A stretch of 64,000 bases of DNA from assembly GCA_007644065.1 (NCBI GenBank), contig VJWN01000003.1, positions 1,550,001 through 1,614,000 on the forward strand, in the 5' to 3' direction. The translations under genes and the position numbers were made by a program. The stretch comes from Margaritispora aquatica. Lineage: Eukaryota > Ascomycota > Leotiomycetes > Helotiales > Discinellaceae. Shown here in pieces: positions 23,134 through 35,683 of the stretch. The notes under the pieces are model-generated. The model saw only the letters and a program-made list of their open reading frames with translations, made no database searches and was not told the DNA's origin. Positions within the stretch are counted from its first letter, which is position 1, and the number at the start of each line of letters is the position of its first letter.

Positions 23134-26100
23134 TGCGAAGACTGGGAGATCAAAAAGCAAAAAGCACCAAAAATGCAGATCCTAAGACTAAACGAACACG
23201 CCCTCTCCGCAACATCAGACGACAGCGGACGCAACCTTATACATTTAAAGTATGTACCTTCGTACCCATTCAATTCCAACCCGTCAATGGTGCTTCGCGG
23301 CCTGGTAAGCCACGTCTCGTCCAGCGAGAATGGGAAAGATGATTCGAATCTCCATTGGGATGGTTTTCCATTGCCGTGACCAATAGACCTTCCTACTGGA
23401 ATATCTGTGATGGATTTAGAATGCGGTTCGGAGCACGAGCAGCTTAATTTCGTCCACATGTCTGGGGAAAGCGTGTGTAGCCAGGATCTTCATTGTGCAT
23501 AAATATTGCGCTAGAAGCGAGTGTGGGGATTGTGGAAACAAGTAGATCCGGGGGTTCAGGGGCTGCTTGCTTGTTTGAGGAGATAATCGTGGTGTGTGGT
23601 ACCGAGAAGACGGTTTCTTTACCATTTCAACATCTGGTGGCGAGTTAGGAATTTGCAAATCGCTATATCATCCGACCGTATGTTGTGAAAGAACTTTTAG
23701 GCTTCTTTTTTCTGCTGCTGCCATTTCACGTATCTTCTATATCACCTTCTCGAATGATCGACAGAAGAAAAAAATCCCTATTTTCTCCTTTCTCGCACGG
23801 TTCGCTGATATTGTCTCAATCGCGGGACATGTTGTAAAACCTCGCGAATCAGGATCTCGCTTAGCTCGAATCTTGCCGACGAGCTCCAGCGACTCATGGC
23901 TCGAAACATGAAGGAAGCGTTGAAAGTGTAGAAATGTAGGATTTGAGACAGGAAACGGCAGAAGAGGCACGGATGTAGGTCCTCTCTTCCACGCTACCTG
24001 TGTCTCTTCTGAAGTTGCTCCGGAGAGTCTCATGACGCCTTTTATCGGCGCAGATACCGAGAAGGGAGGACTCTGGGACTTGCCGTAAGCCACCTGTATC
24101 GTGTGAGAGACTTTGGGTTTGGGGATCATATAGTATGTGGTTATTGGGAATATGTGAGGTCGAAAACACATGTCGCGATCCCCACTGCGATCTAGGCTTG
24201 TGGATTCTGTTGACTTAAAACCGGTATGTTCCATGACCTAGATGGGGGGAGATTGCGAGCCATGAGGGGTTTCCTTGATTATCGTTTGGTTTTCTAGTGG
24301 GAAGATGTGGTTTTTGAGTGCCGAGGGAGAGTGGCTTGGTTCGGCGAGATGAAGAGGAGACGGACATAATCCATGTTAGGCACAATTCTCTGACGTGATA
24401 GGCAGGAGACGGGTATGACCCATGCTACGCGCAACTTGCCTTGAGGAGTACAATATACATCAGTTCATCCGAGCTTCTTCTAAATAGATTGCAATCTAGG
24501 CACTACGATCTTGAATCTTACTTTCTTTAGATTTTCCACCCAGTCCATAGGTAATCTCCTTGACAGAATTAGTGAAATGAAGGCTCCTGCTTTGGTAGCT
24601 ACGTCTTTATAGCTTTGACCATTGTTCTGATCATCACTTTGATCGTTGTCTTTCCTAAGTATATAACAAGCAGTTTGATTCTCCTCTCTCTTGTCAGATT
24701 GAGTTTGAGATCGTTGCTAAACGGGAAGTTTCTCTCCATGGCTAGTCGCCTTACCTAGTTGTCCTTTTGGTAAGGATTGTCCAGAGTAGGAGTTGAGACT
24801 ACTGGTAAAGACCATGAAGTACCATTAAAGAATACCTCTAACTTATATAACAATTGAAGATTTGGACAGGGCCTTGGTTACCTAGAAATAAAAATAAGGA
24901 TTTCAAGGATGAATGTCAAGGTAAAGATCTTCTTTGCAACCTTGACATTCGACTGTATAGGTAGTTTTGGCTATGTTTATGATTGGGACGCCAACAGCCA
25001 TATTTTCAGTATTGTAGGTGGCGGAAATATAGAGTGTTAGGCAATGTAATTTCAATGAAAAGAAGAACTCAAAGCTTGCAACAACAATTGAGATGATCGG
25101 ACGAATGTGGATAGGGCTGCATTCTGCCGAAAGTTGTGCCAAGATCTGTAGATGAAGATCTGTCTCGCTTAATACATCACCTCCTGACCTGCCAAAAGTT
25201 GCAAAAGGAGACACAAAGACAATAGAGATAATGCATTAGAACCTAACCTAAGGAATTCTTGATATTCATCATTAATGTGGTTGGAAAAGTGTACATTTAG
25301 TCACAATAACAAACAACTCAAACAACCAAACAACCAAAAGAAGCCTGTCAAAGTTTGTCTCTACCAAAGCAAACCCATGGCATTTGGCAAAAGACATGAG
25401 CTCGTAAAGCTAACTGTATAGATGTATTTGTTAGTCTAAGATACATGAATATGTCGTAACAAGCTGTGGCTCCCTATATACGAGAGAAATTCCAAGTGTG
25501 AGCGATGAGGACGTTGTCCAGCCTCGAGACCACAACTTCGCTAGAATTAGCCATTTTGCCACTAAAGATTAACACAAATTACTCCTCGAGTCTCAAACAC
25601 ATCATGATACACTGAGATACCGATGTGGAGATGAGGACAGCAGAAGCAGTTTGCTGTTCTAGGATATCGTTCTTGATATCTTCATCCTCGCTTACCACCA
25701 AGACATGTTAAGAATTCACCGTTTTATAAAAAAACGCGCCTGACATCCAAATATGGCATCCTGTATTCAAATTCACGCTATCTCTGATCAGATATTAGCG
25801 TAGACTGATTGCTTAGCGTGACAAGCCTGACATAACGCTCGCAAGCCAACATTTGCTCCAAACTTTTTTCTCCACAACCTCATCTGTGAAATTTCAACCG
25901 TAGAACTTCACGCCGAGATTTTACGCTCGCACAATCTTCACTCTCGTAAAGTACTTCTCCCGTTTGAGACTTACGGGTCGCATAACTTCTAACCCCCGCA
26001 TAGCAATACCAACTAGCCTAATATGGATCCCCGCGTTCAAGGCACACGCCCAAAGGCCCGAGATTATTTCTGCGGAAACAGCATCCCAATCCAAAACCCT

Positions 26101-26352
26101 TCAACTGCAAGAAACTGCGGAACTGGCCAACGCAGCTTGGCTCCAACTCGATCTCTAAGTTTGCTCAGTACTCAATCTGCCTATCAAGTCCGCAACCAAA
26201 GCCCACTCCACACTTCTCCTCGACCACGAAGTGCAGTTCGAAGATTATTTGATCTTCTTCAGATTCCAAGAGTTCTTGCCTTAGCAGGATTCACCGATCT
26301 CAAGCGCAGAACCTCTGTTAAATCTTCCCCCTCGGCTCACACAGTTATCAGC
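23134..26352. other. Gene-poor AT-rich region
   Basis: About 3.2 kb without a gene I can support. One minus-strand frame at 23737-24234 is listed separately as doubtful. Another at 24903-25214 ends with CQGC but has no other protein character. The last few hundred bases before 26353 are the leader of the BTB-like gene, where an in-frame ATG occurs at 26023. Confidence 0.35.
23737..24234 (-). CDS. Doubtful 165-codon open frame
   Basis: This intronless frame begins with ATG at 24234 and is long for chance in this composition. The predicted protein has mixed composition but no motif, signal or membrane segment that I recognise, and it ends in a Lys/Phe-rich stretch that looks like non-coding A/T sequence. 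A true gene would need transcript support. Confidence 0.2.
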   Translation of the reverse strand: MEHTGFKSTESTSLDRSGDRDMCFRPHIFPITTYYMIPKPKVSHTIQVAYGKSQSPPFSVSAPIKGVMRLSGATSEETQVAWKRGPTSVPLLPFPVSNPTFLHFQRFLHVSSHESLELVGKIRAKRDPDSRGFTTCPAIETISANRARKEKIGIFFFCRSFEKVI

Positions 26353-28057
26353 ATGCCTCCAATGGGAGCTCAGCCAGAGGCTGTTAACAATGCTGGTACA
26401 CAAGGTAGCTTTGGAGCACCAAGTATCGCAGAAGGCACGCGTTTGACCATCATCAGGTACGTGATCTCCAAACTTCCAAGCGCAATGCGCATTCATTTTG
26501 GAAGCAAGCCTGACAGATTATAGGAATTACGAGTATACACCAAAGCTTGACGAGTCCTCCTTCTTTCAGGACGCAAATAGCTATCTTACAAACTTCAATC
26601 CAGCGTACGTGACGAACACCAAACACAATCGAGACGTGCATCAAGAGCAAAGCTAACACATAAACAGGGACAGAGACATCAAGCCACTCATCTTCATTGT
26701 TGGTCACGAAAAGGTAGAAATGATGATCCATGGAGCTCTTCTCAAGGGCTGCCAACAGTCTTTCCCATACCACCCAGCATCCGACCGTTACGTAGCCGAG
26801 AACACACCAAAGAATATCTTCATCAAAGTCCGTGAGTGGATCTACCGTGGTATCAATGCCCGTAGATCTATCTTCGAAGATCTCTGCCTTCATGGTGGCA
26901 TTTCTCAAGAAGGAATCAATCTGGCTGTGAATTACTACATCCTTGCCCAAAAGCTGGGTTGCAGCTGGCTCGCTAATCTTTTGTTTGACTTCTTTGGCGC
27001 TGTCCACCTTAATTTGGGGACCTATCCATGCAACCAAGCAATTGGCTATGTCTTCAAGAACCTGGAGGAAAGGTGTGGGTTGCGTAACTACATGGGCCTG
27101 GCTTTTCAGACTACCTTCTTTGGCCAGAATGGTCAAGTCCGAGCAAGCAACCGAGAGGTCTATGGTATGATGACTACAGTTCCTGGTTTGCTCAAGTTTT
27201 TCGTGAAAGTATCTCAAGGAATTCTTGCTCGAAGCCCTGAGAGCGGAGAAGACATATTGGAAAAATTGGAAGACTACCCAATTTGTGTCTTCCATGATCA
27301 TTTTGAGGGTGAGATCGGTGATTGTTATGGTGCGGGAAAGACCACCCACGAGCTCCTTTATGATTGCATGAATGCACTGGTTGCAAAGTACGGAGGCGGC
27401 AGAGCTGGCATGGTCGGTGTTGCAGATGGCGCTGCTCAACGTCCGCAATCAACATTGTCCTTTAACCCGGCTTCGCAGGATCAAGGAACTTTCTCAAGCA
27501 CCCAACCCTCTCACTACAGCAACGGCCAGACCCAAACTCAAGGTTACCACCCTTTCTTCGGCGTCTCGCAACATGGCAACGGATTTATGCTTCCCCCCCA
27601 AAATGGCATGCACCCAGGACAATTTCATCACGGATTCAGCCGCAACGAGGGTCAATTCGTTCAATCTCAACCCATGTCCCAAGCTTCATTCCTTCCAACC
27701 CATCTCACTCTGCAGCAGCAGCGCAGTGGAGAGACTTTGCGATCTGCTGCCACCCAACAAACCCAAGCCAGCTCTGTGCGCGGAACAAACATCGCCGAAG
27801 CCCTTCATGCTCGGGAGATCGGTGGACCCATTCACGAGCAGCCAGCCTCTGGTGCTCCTCGCCATCTCTCACAGTTTGTCGGTGTCGCCCAGAACCCATC
27901 CCCTGCCCCCCAGACTTCGACCAGCTCTTCCAGCCGTGCCTCTAGCAGCCGTTTGGAGTGGGATGCCTCTGCATACCGCCCTTATGTTGGTGATCTGCCC
28001 GCTTCGGCTTTCAGCCAGTTCCGTGCTGTGCCACCACGCAGAGAGGATTCTAACTGA
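26353..28057 (+). CDS. BTB/POZ-like protein with Gln/Ser-rich C-terminus
   Basis: Exons 26353-26456, 26524-26604 and 26668-28057 join to 524 residues. Introns have GTACGT donors and TAG/CAG acceptors. Residues 63-160 (LIFIVGHEKVEMMIHGALL, then FIKVREWIYRGI) follow the layout of fungal BTB domains, where the target is held as a hydrophobic strand, a helix and a W-x-Y-x-G motif. A folded helical region continues to about 290. The remaining half is disordered, rich in Gln, Ser, Pro, Gly and His, ending in a motif PYVGDLPASAFSQF. The BTB call is from pattern only. The start at 26353 is chosen because the 110 codons upstream in frame look like leader sequence; 26023 is the alternative. Confidence 0.75.
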
Positions 28058-28504
28058 ATGGGATGACGTCCACTTGGTCTGGTTGATCTGATCTTTCGTG
28101 ATCTCAAGCTTATGGCTCGACATCCACTCGGACTTGTCTTTGGGCAAAGATTCTGAAAGCACGATATGAGAGGAAGACAGGGCTAGGTACACGACCAAGT
28201 ATCTCGAGTATTTCAGGATTTGGTAGCGGCATCGAATCAAGGGAGCTCTTAGGGCTAAAGGGATTTGCGTTTTGATGCTTTGGTGTTGTGAATTGGGCTT
28301 CATTAGGTTCTGCCTCTACCATGGACCCCCATAACAGAGCCTTCTTTAGATAGATAGGCCAGCATGCATAAAAAAGAACTAGTACAAACAAGAGCAGAGT
28401 GATGATTGAAATCGTGACTCATGTGAAACTCCCCAAAAAAACAACCTTGAATCAGGAAACCACGCTTGCGCCTTAAAGACTAACCCTTCCCTAATAAAAC
28501 ACAT
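28058..28504. other. Convergent 3' region
   Basis: The 3' ends of the BTB-like gene and the OM14-like gene face each other here. Frames on the minus strand at 27869-28303 and 28110-28391 overlap the BTB gene end or show no protein features. Nothing else is seen. Confidence 0.35.
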
Positions 28505-29187
28505 CTACTTCTTTGGTGGGTACTTGTTCTTGAACAAGTATCTGTGGTTTATTAGTCTCCAAATTGTTAAATCAAAGCAAATAAGGAGATTAAACTTACT
28601 GCGAGAGGTAGAAGTCTCCAACAGCAAACAAGCCCACAATTCCAGCCCATGCACCAGCAACCTTCCACGACAGCTCACCGGCAGCATACTTCCTGTATGC
28701 GCCAAATCCCAAACCACCACTCAAAGCAATAACGGCAACGGCATTAGCAATGACCACTGGGTTGTCGCTGTTGGCCTCGAGTCTCCCAGCTGCCTTCTTT
28801 GCCTTGGCCTTAGCCTCCTTCTCGGCCTTGGAAAACTGAGCTGCTGCTTTCTGAGCTGCCTCCTTAGCGCGGGCCTCCTCAGCTGCGAATTCGCGCTCGA
28901 TGCGCTGGGCTTGAGTCTCGGTCTTGATGTCTTGCGAGGCGAAGTCTGAAGGAACAGTGCGTACGCTCTCGGTGTCAACGTCGATCAGGGAGGAGGTTGA
29001 GGCTTCGGAGTGCTCGATCTCGGGAGGGGCTGGGGCTCTCTTCTGTGATGTACATTAGTATTGCGACAAGTTAGATTTTGATTGTGAAAATCTTTAGCAG
29101 AATTTGGATGATAACAATAAGGAAATAGATACATACCTCCTCGTCCGTTTGCTGTGGGCCCTTGGCTGCTGCTGCTGCGTACGACAT
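28505..29187 (-). CDS. Small mitochondrial outer membrane protein, OM14-like
   Basis: Minus-strand exons 29187-29137, 29042-28600 and 28541-28505 join to 176 residues. The N-terminus is Ala- and charge-rich; a coiled coil of Glu/Ala/Lys (about 65-105) follows. Two hydrophobic helices (VVIANAVAVIALSGGLGFGA and WKVAGAWAGIVGLFAVGDF) are separated by a short RKYAAGELS loop, and the end is QYLFKNKYPPKK. This two-helix C-terminus resembles the fungal OM14 C-terminal domain as I remember it, where yeast OM14 sits in the outer membrane and receives ribosomes. The match is by memory, so the name is tentative. The final exon codes for only 12 residues and completes the conserved basic tail. Confidence 0.8.
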
Positions 29188-29795
29188 GTTTGGTGATGCT
29201 TGATGTGGTCTGGAAGAGCTATGGAAGAGCTGTGGAGGAAGAGACGAGTCGAGAATTAGAAGACTGGTGAAGCTTGAATTGAAATGAAGTGTCGAACGAT
29301 CTTCTTGATGGAATCTCGTGAGGGTTTTGTTTGGTGGTCGTCTGCTTCTCGCATGTGAACAGAAACCGGGTTGTGGCTGGTGGAGCTCAAAGTGGGCTGT
29401 GACGTCGGCGGCTCAGTGGCTCAAGGGTCTTGCAAAAGGGGTCGGGCTCAACTGAACCGGACTTGTACCCATGTAATGGAATCGCATGTTCCTGGATCTA
29501 TTTCTGTGCAACAAGTAAAACGAATCAGATGTGCTGTCAACTATTACCAAAGGCAGATCAGTTACTGGTACCTGAACTAGTGACGACATAAACTTAGGAG
29601 GAGAAAATGTGATAAGAGAATGTCTCTTTCAAACTGGTGATGCTGGTATGAACCTGGCTGGAATCCTTCAAATCATAACGGAATCATGTGGGAGATTTCC
29701 ATTCTTTATATCTACATAATATACATGGAATCAAACACCAACCTATGCAGCATGCTTTCCGACTCAATAATACATTTTGTACATTACCATCAAAT
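29188..29795. other. Intergenic region, OM14-like promoter and MIA40 3' end
   Basis: This region holds the promoter of the minus-strand OM14-like gene and the 3' UTR of MIA40. The frame at 29371-29580 is short and unconvincing. Nothing else is seen. Confidence 0.35.
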
Positions 29796-30827
29796 CTATT
29801 TTGATGTTGCATCGTGTGTTGCCCTCGGCACCAATTCACCACCTTCGTCGCCCAAATGCTGAGTCGTCTCAGCTGTTGTGCTCTGACTGTCTCGATGTGG
29901 TTCCTCAACAGGCTTCACATGCTCAGTCTCTGCTTTCTCGGTCTTTGCTTGTGCTGGGTTGGCCTCAACTTCTGAGGAGTCGTCTTTGTGCTCAGAACTT
30001 GGCTTCGATGAGATGTCGTCAGAAGAGGAAGCAGCTTCTCTTGCACGAAGCTCTTCTTCAACCTCGTCCTCGTCTCCCTCTAATTCGGATCCATACATTT
30101 CTGGATGTTGCCTGAAGCAGTCTTGCATACCCCTACACAAAGGTTAATTGAAAAGCTTGAACAAAAGGCAAGTCCGCTTACTTGAACTTCTCTATGCACT
30201 CCACGCCCTTTGGCTCTTCTGTAGAATAAACAAAGCAGCTAAAAGCCTCTTTGAATTGGTCTCCGCATGGTCCATGTGCCATCCCTCCCAGGCATGGACA
30301 GTCCCAATTAATCTCGCCAGTCTCTGGGTTGAATGCTCCTTGTTGACCTGCCTCTTCTTCCAGTCCACCAAGCCCTTCTTCTTCTTCCGACTCGGCTTCG
30401 TCTCCCGCTTCTTCAGCAACAGCCTTTGCCGCCTCAGCACTCTGTCGTTTGCGCTCATCCTCTGCCAGTGCCTCCGCCTTCCTCCGCCGTTTCTCTTCCA
30501 TAACTGCGTCTACAGTCGGCAGACTTGATTCTTGAATGTGGTGTATCGATTCGTCCAGTTTGTTAATTGCAGCTTTAAAAAAACAATTAACAGGTTGCAC
30601 GTAGGAAGATATCCATCATCCTTACCTTCGGGCTCTTCTGCAAAGACATTGCTTGTATTATAATAGTACAATCCGGCACCAGCCAAACCCCATCTTGCCG
30701 CAGCGCTCTTCCAACTCCTCGACTTCTTCGCAGGTGGTGCCGTGCTGATAAATCGATTCGCGTTGCGAGAAATTGCCTTTGTTGACACAGTGTGCCGTGG
30801 GGCGGCTCGAATAGCTATTCTGTACAT
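29796..30827 (-). CDS. MIA40: MIA40, intermembrane space import oxidoreductase
   Basis: Minus-strand exons 30827-30626, 30572-30182 and 30132-29796 join to 309 residues. Mia40 oxidises cysteine-rich proteins entering the mitochondrial intermembrane space and is re-oxidised by Erv1. A basic presequence (residues 1-40) and a hydrophobic anchor ([13 protein letters not shown]) precede a charged coiled linker. The catalytic CPC is at 159-161. The twin CX9C helices are C170-C180 and C193-C203, with the last intron inside the second. A long acidic Ser/Glu tail of about 100 residues follows, as in other filamentous fungi. All key cysteines are present. Confidence 0.96.
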
Positions 30828-32746
30828 TTCGAAGCTGTATTATGTGAGGGCGATCTGGCTCTCTTCAAATTGGACAAAAGAAACGGTTGCGTTATAGCAT
30901 TGAAGCTCAAAGGAAATATACCTGTTTGTCATCATCATAAATTTCGCCCGATGTTGCGGGCCATTTCATTGGAGCACTCAAGTCACATGATCACGCGACA
31001 ATGTCATGTCATTGCTGAAGGCCGCAAAATGTAATGTTCTACGCCAACACTGTCCTTTGTAGAATCCCATGAAGTGGACATTACCTACGATAATAAAATG
31101 GTTTATGTTTCCAATTCTTATAGTCGCCCAAGTTGCCTTTAGTCCTAAACGCTCATTCATTCACTATAGTATCATTATTCTTCCAGGATCCAACATAATG
31201 CTGGAACGCATCAACAAGGTGATTCCTGCGCATCGACATGTCTCTTGGTTGACCACTACGTTTAAGACGAGCTCGAAGCGTTACCAAGCCTTGGTCTTAA
31301 TTCCAAGTATACACCAATAGATTTCCTAAACTAGGAGTTGGGATCATCGTGGATGTGCTTCTGCTTCTCACAAAGCATGCACGATCCCGATCATCTTTGA
31401 AGAGTGATGAAATCACGAAAGGGCCTCACAATTATAAGAATGTGGTTTGACTTGAAGAGGCGGTTAAGAGAGACAAGTCTAGCAACCGATAAAGTGGGAA
31501 GAAGAGGAAGTTAATCAGCACCGAGTTTCAAGCGCCAGCTGGGAATAATCGAAATTCAGATATGCTAACACCATTCTCATTATTGTGGGGTAATATTTGT
31601 GCCGTCTTTTTCTATTCTTATCTATCAACGCAAAAAATCATCATCTTAATTTGTAGTTCCTTGTCGTCGTCAATGACAAAATTCATATATAGCTCCGAGA
31701 CTTGTTGCGCGTTAAGGTGACTTGATGCGAGGAAATTTATTTTTGATTTTTTGAAACCACGCTCAAATCTAAGTTATAGCTTGTATACACCATGTCTAAT
31801 GTGCTGTGTTCAAACCTGTTAGCTCATTGTGCATACCATAATATTTCCAGCAATATACCACTCTGAGAATGATTTTGCACATTGAGTTGGCTAAATACGC
31901 ACAAAGAGCACGCAGAACAAGTGCCCTCCTCAATTTTGACACAAGAACAGCAGTGCTAGAAGCAGAGCTTGCCGTGGGAAGTACTAGTAAAGTAGGATAT
32001 TCTTGCCGAGGATGAGATCAGCAGTTCCAGCTATTCTAGTGTTGAGATTAGTTGCGAAGAATCGGGTGGAGAGAAAAATAATTTCCTGGCCTGTACCATC
32101 CGAAAAATCTCCTACAAATTTACAAAGAATAGGATGAATGGTGAAGGGAGAAGGATGATGTATTTGATGACTGAATCGCTAAGCGACCACGATGAAATTG
32201 ATACTATTCGGATTGGAAATTGGGATGAACCGTACACAGCCGCGCTCTCAAAACACAATTACATCACTTTATTAAATATCGTAGTCTCAAAACACTGTAC
32301 TTGATCCATACCCATACCATGTATAGATGAATGAAGTACTCCTTTATGCAACACTCTTATTGGTTCGCTAACATTGTCTCGAGAACTGCAGCCTGAGGCC
32401 ATAGAGCAGTTAATACCTCATTCCTCTTTTTTTGTCTCGGTCATCATTCACAGCCGTGCATTGTATTCATAGCGAATTTTTCCAAAACTCTTAGATTTCT
32501 AATCTCCTATACAATTTCTTTACATGTGTGCTCATAAAATTGTAAGATCTAGACTTTCGTCTCCATTGCACACCAAGATAATATAGAACTTCGCTACTGG
32601 CTCACAAATATCACTTGCATCACCCCACCTTGGACAAGTAGAAGCTCAGGTCATATATCGAGGGTTAGATAATTTTTCTCCTTTACGCGATCTAATGCAT
32701 CTGCATTAAGCGTGCCGAAGCTTTAGGTTTTGTTCGCACACATCAC
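30828..32746. other. AT-rich intergenic region
   Basis: About 1.9 kb with the MIA40 promoter on the left and the THI80 promoter on the right. Frames at 30792-31034 and 31069-31320 are short and AT-driven. I see no RNA gene, repeat or recognisable coding remnant. Confidence 0.35.
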
Positions 32747-33685
32747 ATGTACATGCGCGAAACGCAATACAATTTAGCCACCGTCATGACAGCACAAGCA
32801 CCACCCCCTCCCACGCAAGCGAATGGAGCTAAACCCAACCCCGAGCCCCGGACTACATGGCACCCCTTCTCCATCCTTTCACCTACACTACGATCGGAGC
32901 TCAAATTTGCACTCATCGCCCTGAACCAACCTCTTGCACTCTCGCCGTCCCTCTACCCCCTCCTATGGGCAAATGCATACACGAAACTCGGTGCTGATGG
33001 AGGCGCGAACCGCGTCCATCGCCTGAATGCCACCCTGGTGTCAAGAGGCCAGAAGGAACTGGAGCTCGATACCGTGATTGGAGATTTGGATTCTCTGTTC
33101 CCCAAAGTGAGAGCGTACTGGGAGGCGAAGGGGACGGAGATTGTGAAGGTGGATGATCAGTACTCCACTGATTTCACAAAGGCTGTGGATCATATTCGCG
33201 CCAGGGCGTCTTTCAACGCCTTATCCACGCTCGCGAGCGAGAGAAGCAAAGACACAGTCGTACTTGGCGGTCTAGGAGGACGAGTCGATCAAGGTCTCTC
33301 TGTGCTGCATCATCTGTATATGTTTCAATCCGCACCCGGCTACGCTGAAGGACGGATGTATCTCCTCTCCTCAGAAGCCATTACTTTCCTCTTGCTCCCT
33401 GGGAAGCATCAAATTTGTGTCAAGGCTGAGTCTTTTCGGACGGCTTCTGAGAAAGGCGTGAAAGTGGGATTAGGAAGGCATATTGGTATCATTCCTATGC
33501 GCGAGCCAGCTGTGATCAGCACCAATGGATTGCAGTGGGATGTTAAGAATTGGGAGACGAGCTTTGGAGGACAGATGAGCACGAGTAACTTGGTTCGGGA
33601 GGAGTGGGTGAGTGTGGAGACGGATAAGAGTGTTTTGTTTACTATCGATCTTGATTTTGGCGAAGAGGGGGCTGATGAGGAGTGA
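32747..33685 (+). CDS. THI80: Thiamine pyrophosphokinase
   Basis: This intronless frame encodes 312 residues. The enzyme transfers pyrophosphate from ATP to thiamine, making the cofactor thiamine diphosphate. Motifs are GADGGANR, DTVIGDLDSL (metal-binding aspartates), DDQYSTDFTKAV (substrate and catalytic region) and VVLGGLGGRVDQ. The C-terminal part with GLQWDVKNWETSFGGQMSTSN is the beta-rich thiamine-binding domain. A second ATG at 32786 (MTAQAPPPPTQ) may be the true start, because the first 13 codons look like leader. It should be a cytosolic homodimer. Confidence 0.95.
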   Translation: MYMRETQYNLATVMTAQAPPPPTQANGAKPNPEPRTTWHPFSILSPTLRSELKFALIALNQPLALSPSLYPLLWANAYTKLGADGGANRVHRLNATLVSRGQKELELDTVIGDLDSLFPKVRAYWEAKGTEIVKVDDQYSTDFTKAVDHIRARASFNALSTLASERSKDTVVLGGLGGRVDQGLSVLHHLYMFQSAPGYAEGRMYLLSSEAITFLLLPGKHQICVKAESFRTASEKGVKVGLGRHIGIIPMREPAVISTNGLQWDVKNWETSFGGQMSTSNLVREEWVSVETDKSVLFTIDLDFGEEGADEE

Positions 33686-35683
33686 TAAGCGTGAAAGAGA
33701 GTTGGATTCAGTGGATAGGACCAAGTGTGATTCACTTGGAAATCTCTAGACTTTGGAATTTGGAGGTTTGAGAACGGATAGAGATAGAAACGCGAGTTCT
33801 TCTCTTTGTCAATGTTGGTAGGTTTTCTGTGAATCGGAGTAGTTCTCATTAAGATCACAGGTAAATTTGCATCTAGTTGGAGACGCAATTACAAGCATGA
33901 AATTGATATGCGCTCACCCTAAAGCTTGTATGTTGTATTATCGACTATCACTACTAGCTTGGAATTTTGGCCCTATTCCCAATCTTTCTGTCAAGTTCGA
34001 TGCTTATGTGCATCTTGAATATTGATGAAAGGACATACTTAATTGCAAAATAGCCAAAACGTGTTCGCTTAAATCCAACAAGATGCCAAGTTTCCTCAGC
34101 AACACCTCAAGAAACACACCACCCACACTCCAGCTCCCCACAGAACAGAACACAACAACCATCCACCCACAAACTGTCATTTCTTCAGCACTCACCCAAA
34201 CCTCACATTTCAAACCCCAATCCCCACCTCAAGAGCCCTGCGCGCCGGCACCAAACCTCCGCACAGCGGAACAACCAAGCCCAAATTCCCAAATCTCGCC
34301 TTCCGAGCATGTATGCACGCACGTACGTACCTCTCTACCTCCGTCCGTCTATCCCAAGGACAAGAACAAGGGCAACGACACGTTATTCCCCGCGTCTCAA
34401 ACGGGGAATTACGAGTACGGCACTTCCTTACTTACTTAAGCTTATAAAGCCCTGACCAAGCCACGCGCATACTGCACGCCGACTTATTTTTCCGTGCAAC
34501 CTGGAAGTTAAGTCAAGTCATGCCAGATACCTTACCAGGTGATCTGCGACGTACAGTACAGCCAAAAAACCCCATGGTCCGGCTATTTTGCCCGATCGGG
34601 AGCATGTCTGGATAGGGCTGATGGCCCGATGCAGTGCCGTTGTGGGAGGTGGGCTGTGTATTGTGGGGTAGGCAAAGTATGTATGCATGGAATGCAGAAT
34701 TGCAGTTAGAAAGATAGATGACTGGTAATTTTGCATGCTAAATGTTGATTGTTGACTAAGGTAGGTATTGGATGCTTGCGTATAAGGCACACATTTACTG
34801 GTTGGTCTCTTAATATTTCAGCCGATGTGGACATGGGAAAATCGACTACTTGAAAGTATGCTGCCTACCTTACCTACTTACTTCTCTCAGTTATATCTTC
34901 AAATCCGGCGATAATTGGCGTCGGTAAGGTCATAAGTGCAATAAGAGTTCCTTTCTGCGATTGGATATATGAATATATTAAAAGGCAATAAAAAACTCAA
35001 AAGCTGTCCTGGAGAACAGCACCTTTGAAGATGCAGATGCAGATGGAAACTATGTTAAGGACATGGATTCTCGCTATACGTATGGATAGGAAGTGGACGT
35101 CGCTGATCTCTGGCCACTGGGTAAAAAGGTTGGTAGATCTTGGCTGAGCTTCGACATGGGAATGTGTGAAAATGAATGGATGGATGAATTTTGATGCTTT
35201 TCCAGGTTGCGGTGCTTCCTGTGAGGTCACACTCGCACTCACATTCATACTTACCTAACTACTTCATGTTGATGTCCAACTTCCGATTTTATAGGTAAGG
35301 TATCGTCGATGGTATGGTGTGGTGTATGTCCCCACTTCGAGAAACAGGGAGGGAGGGAAAGAGGAAGAGGATGTCTTATAAGAGCATCTACATACTTATA
35401 AGATGAAGCATCTTCGCTCTTAAGTACTTATAAGTTGACTTACTGTACACCGACACCGTCAAGCTGGTTTTTCTTCCTCTGCTGGTGTTATAATCCCACA
35501 GTTTCTCAACTCACTTCTCACATACCAACTGACTTATACGTAAAGCTATCTCAAGATAAACATTGAAAAGGCCTCGGGGATACTTTTGGTTAGTGTACTT
35601 TGACTCGTGATATGAGGTATGTGAGCAGTGCTAACAATCTCTAGAAATCGAAATCCGCATCCAACAAGCCCAATACCACAAAG
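33686..35683. other. Intergenic region upstream of the secreted protein gene
   Basis: About 2 kb. The frame at 34083-34439 is Pro/Thr/Ser/Gln low-complexity sequence with no domain. A/C-rich tracts and TACCTACC-like repeats occur near 34860-34880. Three CTTATAAG palindromes at 35375-35434 are listed separately. No other gene is visible. Confidence 0.35.
35375..35434. promoter_or_regulatory. Three CTTATAAG palindromes upstream of the secreted-protein gene
   Basis: Perfect 8-bp palindromes CTTATAAG occur at 35375-35382, 35395-35402 and 35427-35434, spaced 20 and 32 bp start to start, about 250-310 bp before the start codon at 35684. One copy may act as a TATA-like element; three copies suggest a bound dimer. 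This is inference from position and symmetry. Confidence 0.4.

Noticed and set aside
24903..25214. 103-codon minus-strand frame ending with CQGC
   Set aside because: AT-rich, no recognisable domain, no splice partner found.
34083..34439. 118-codon plus-strand frame
   Set aside because: Translation is Pro/Thr/Ser/Gln low complexity with no domain, in A/C-rich sequence typical of leaders.
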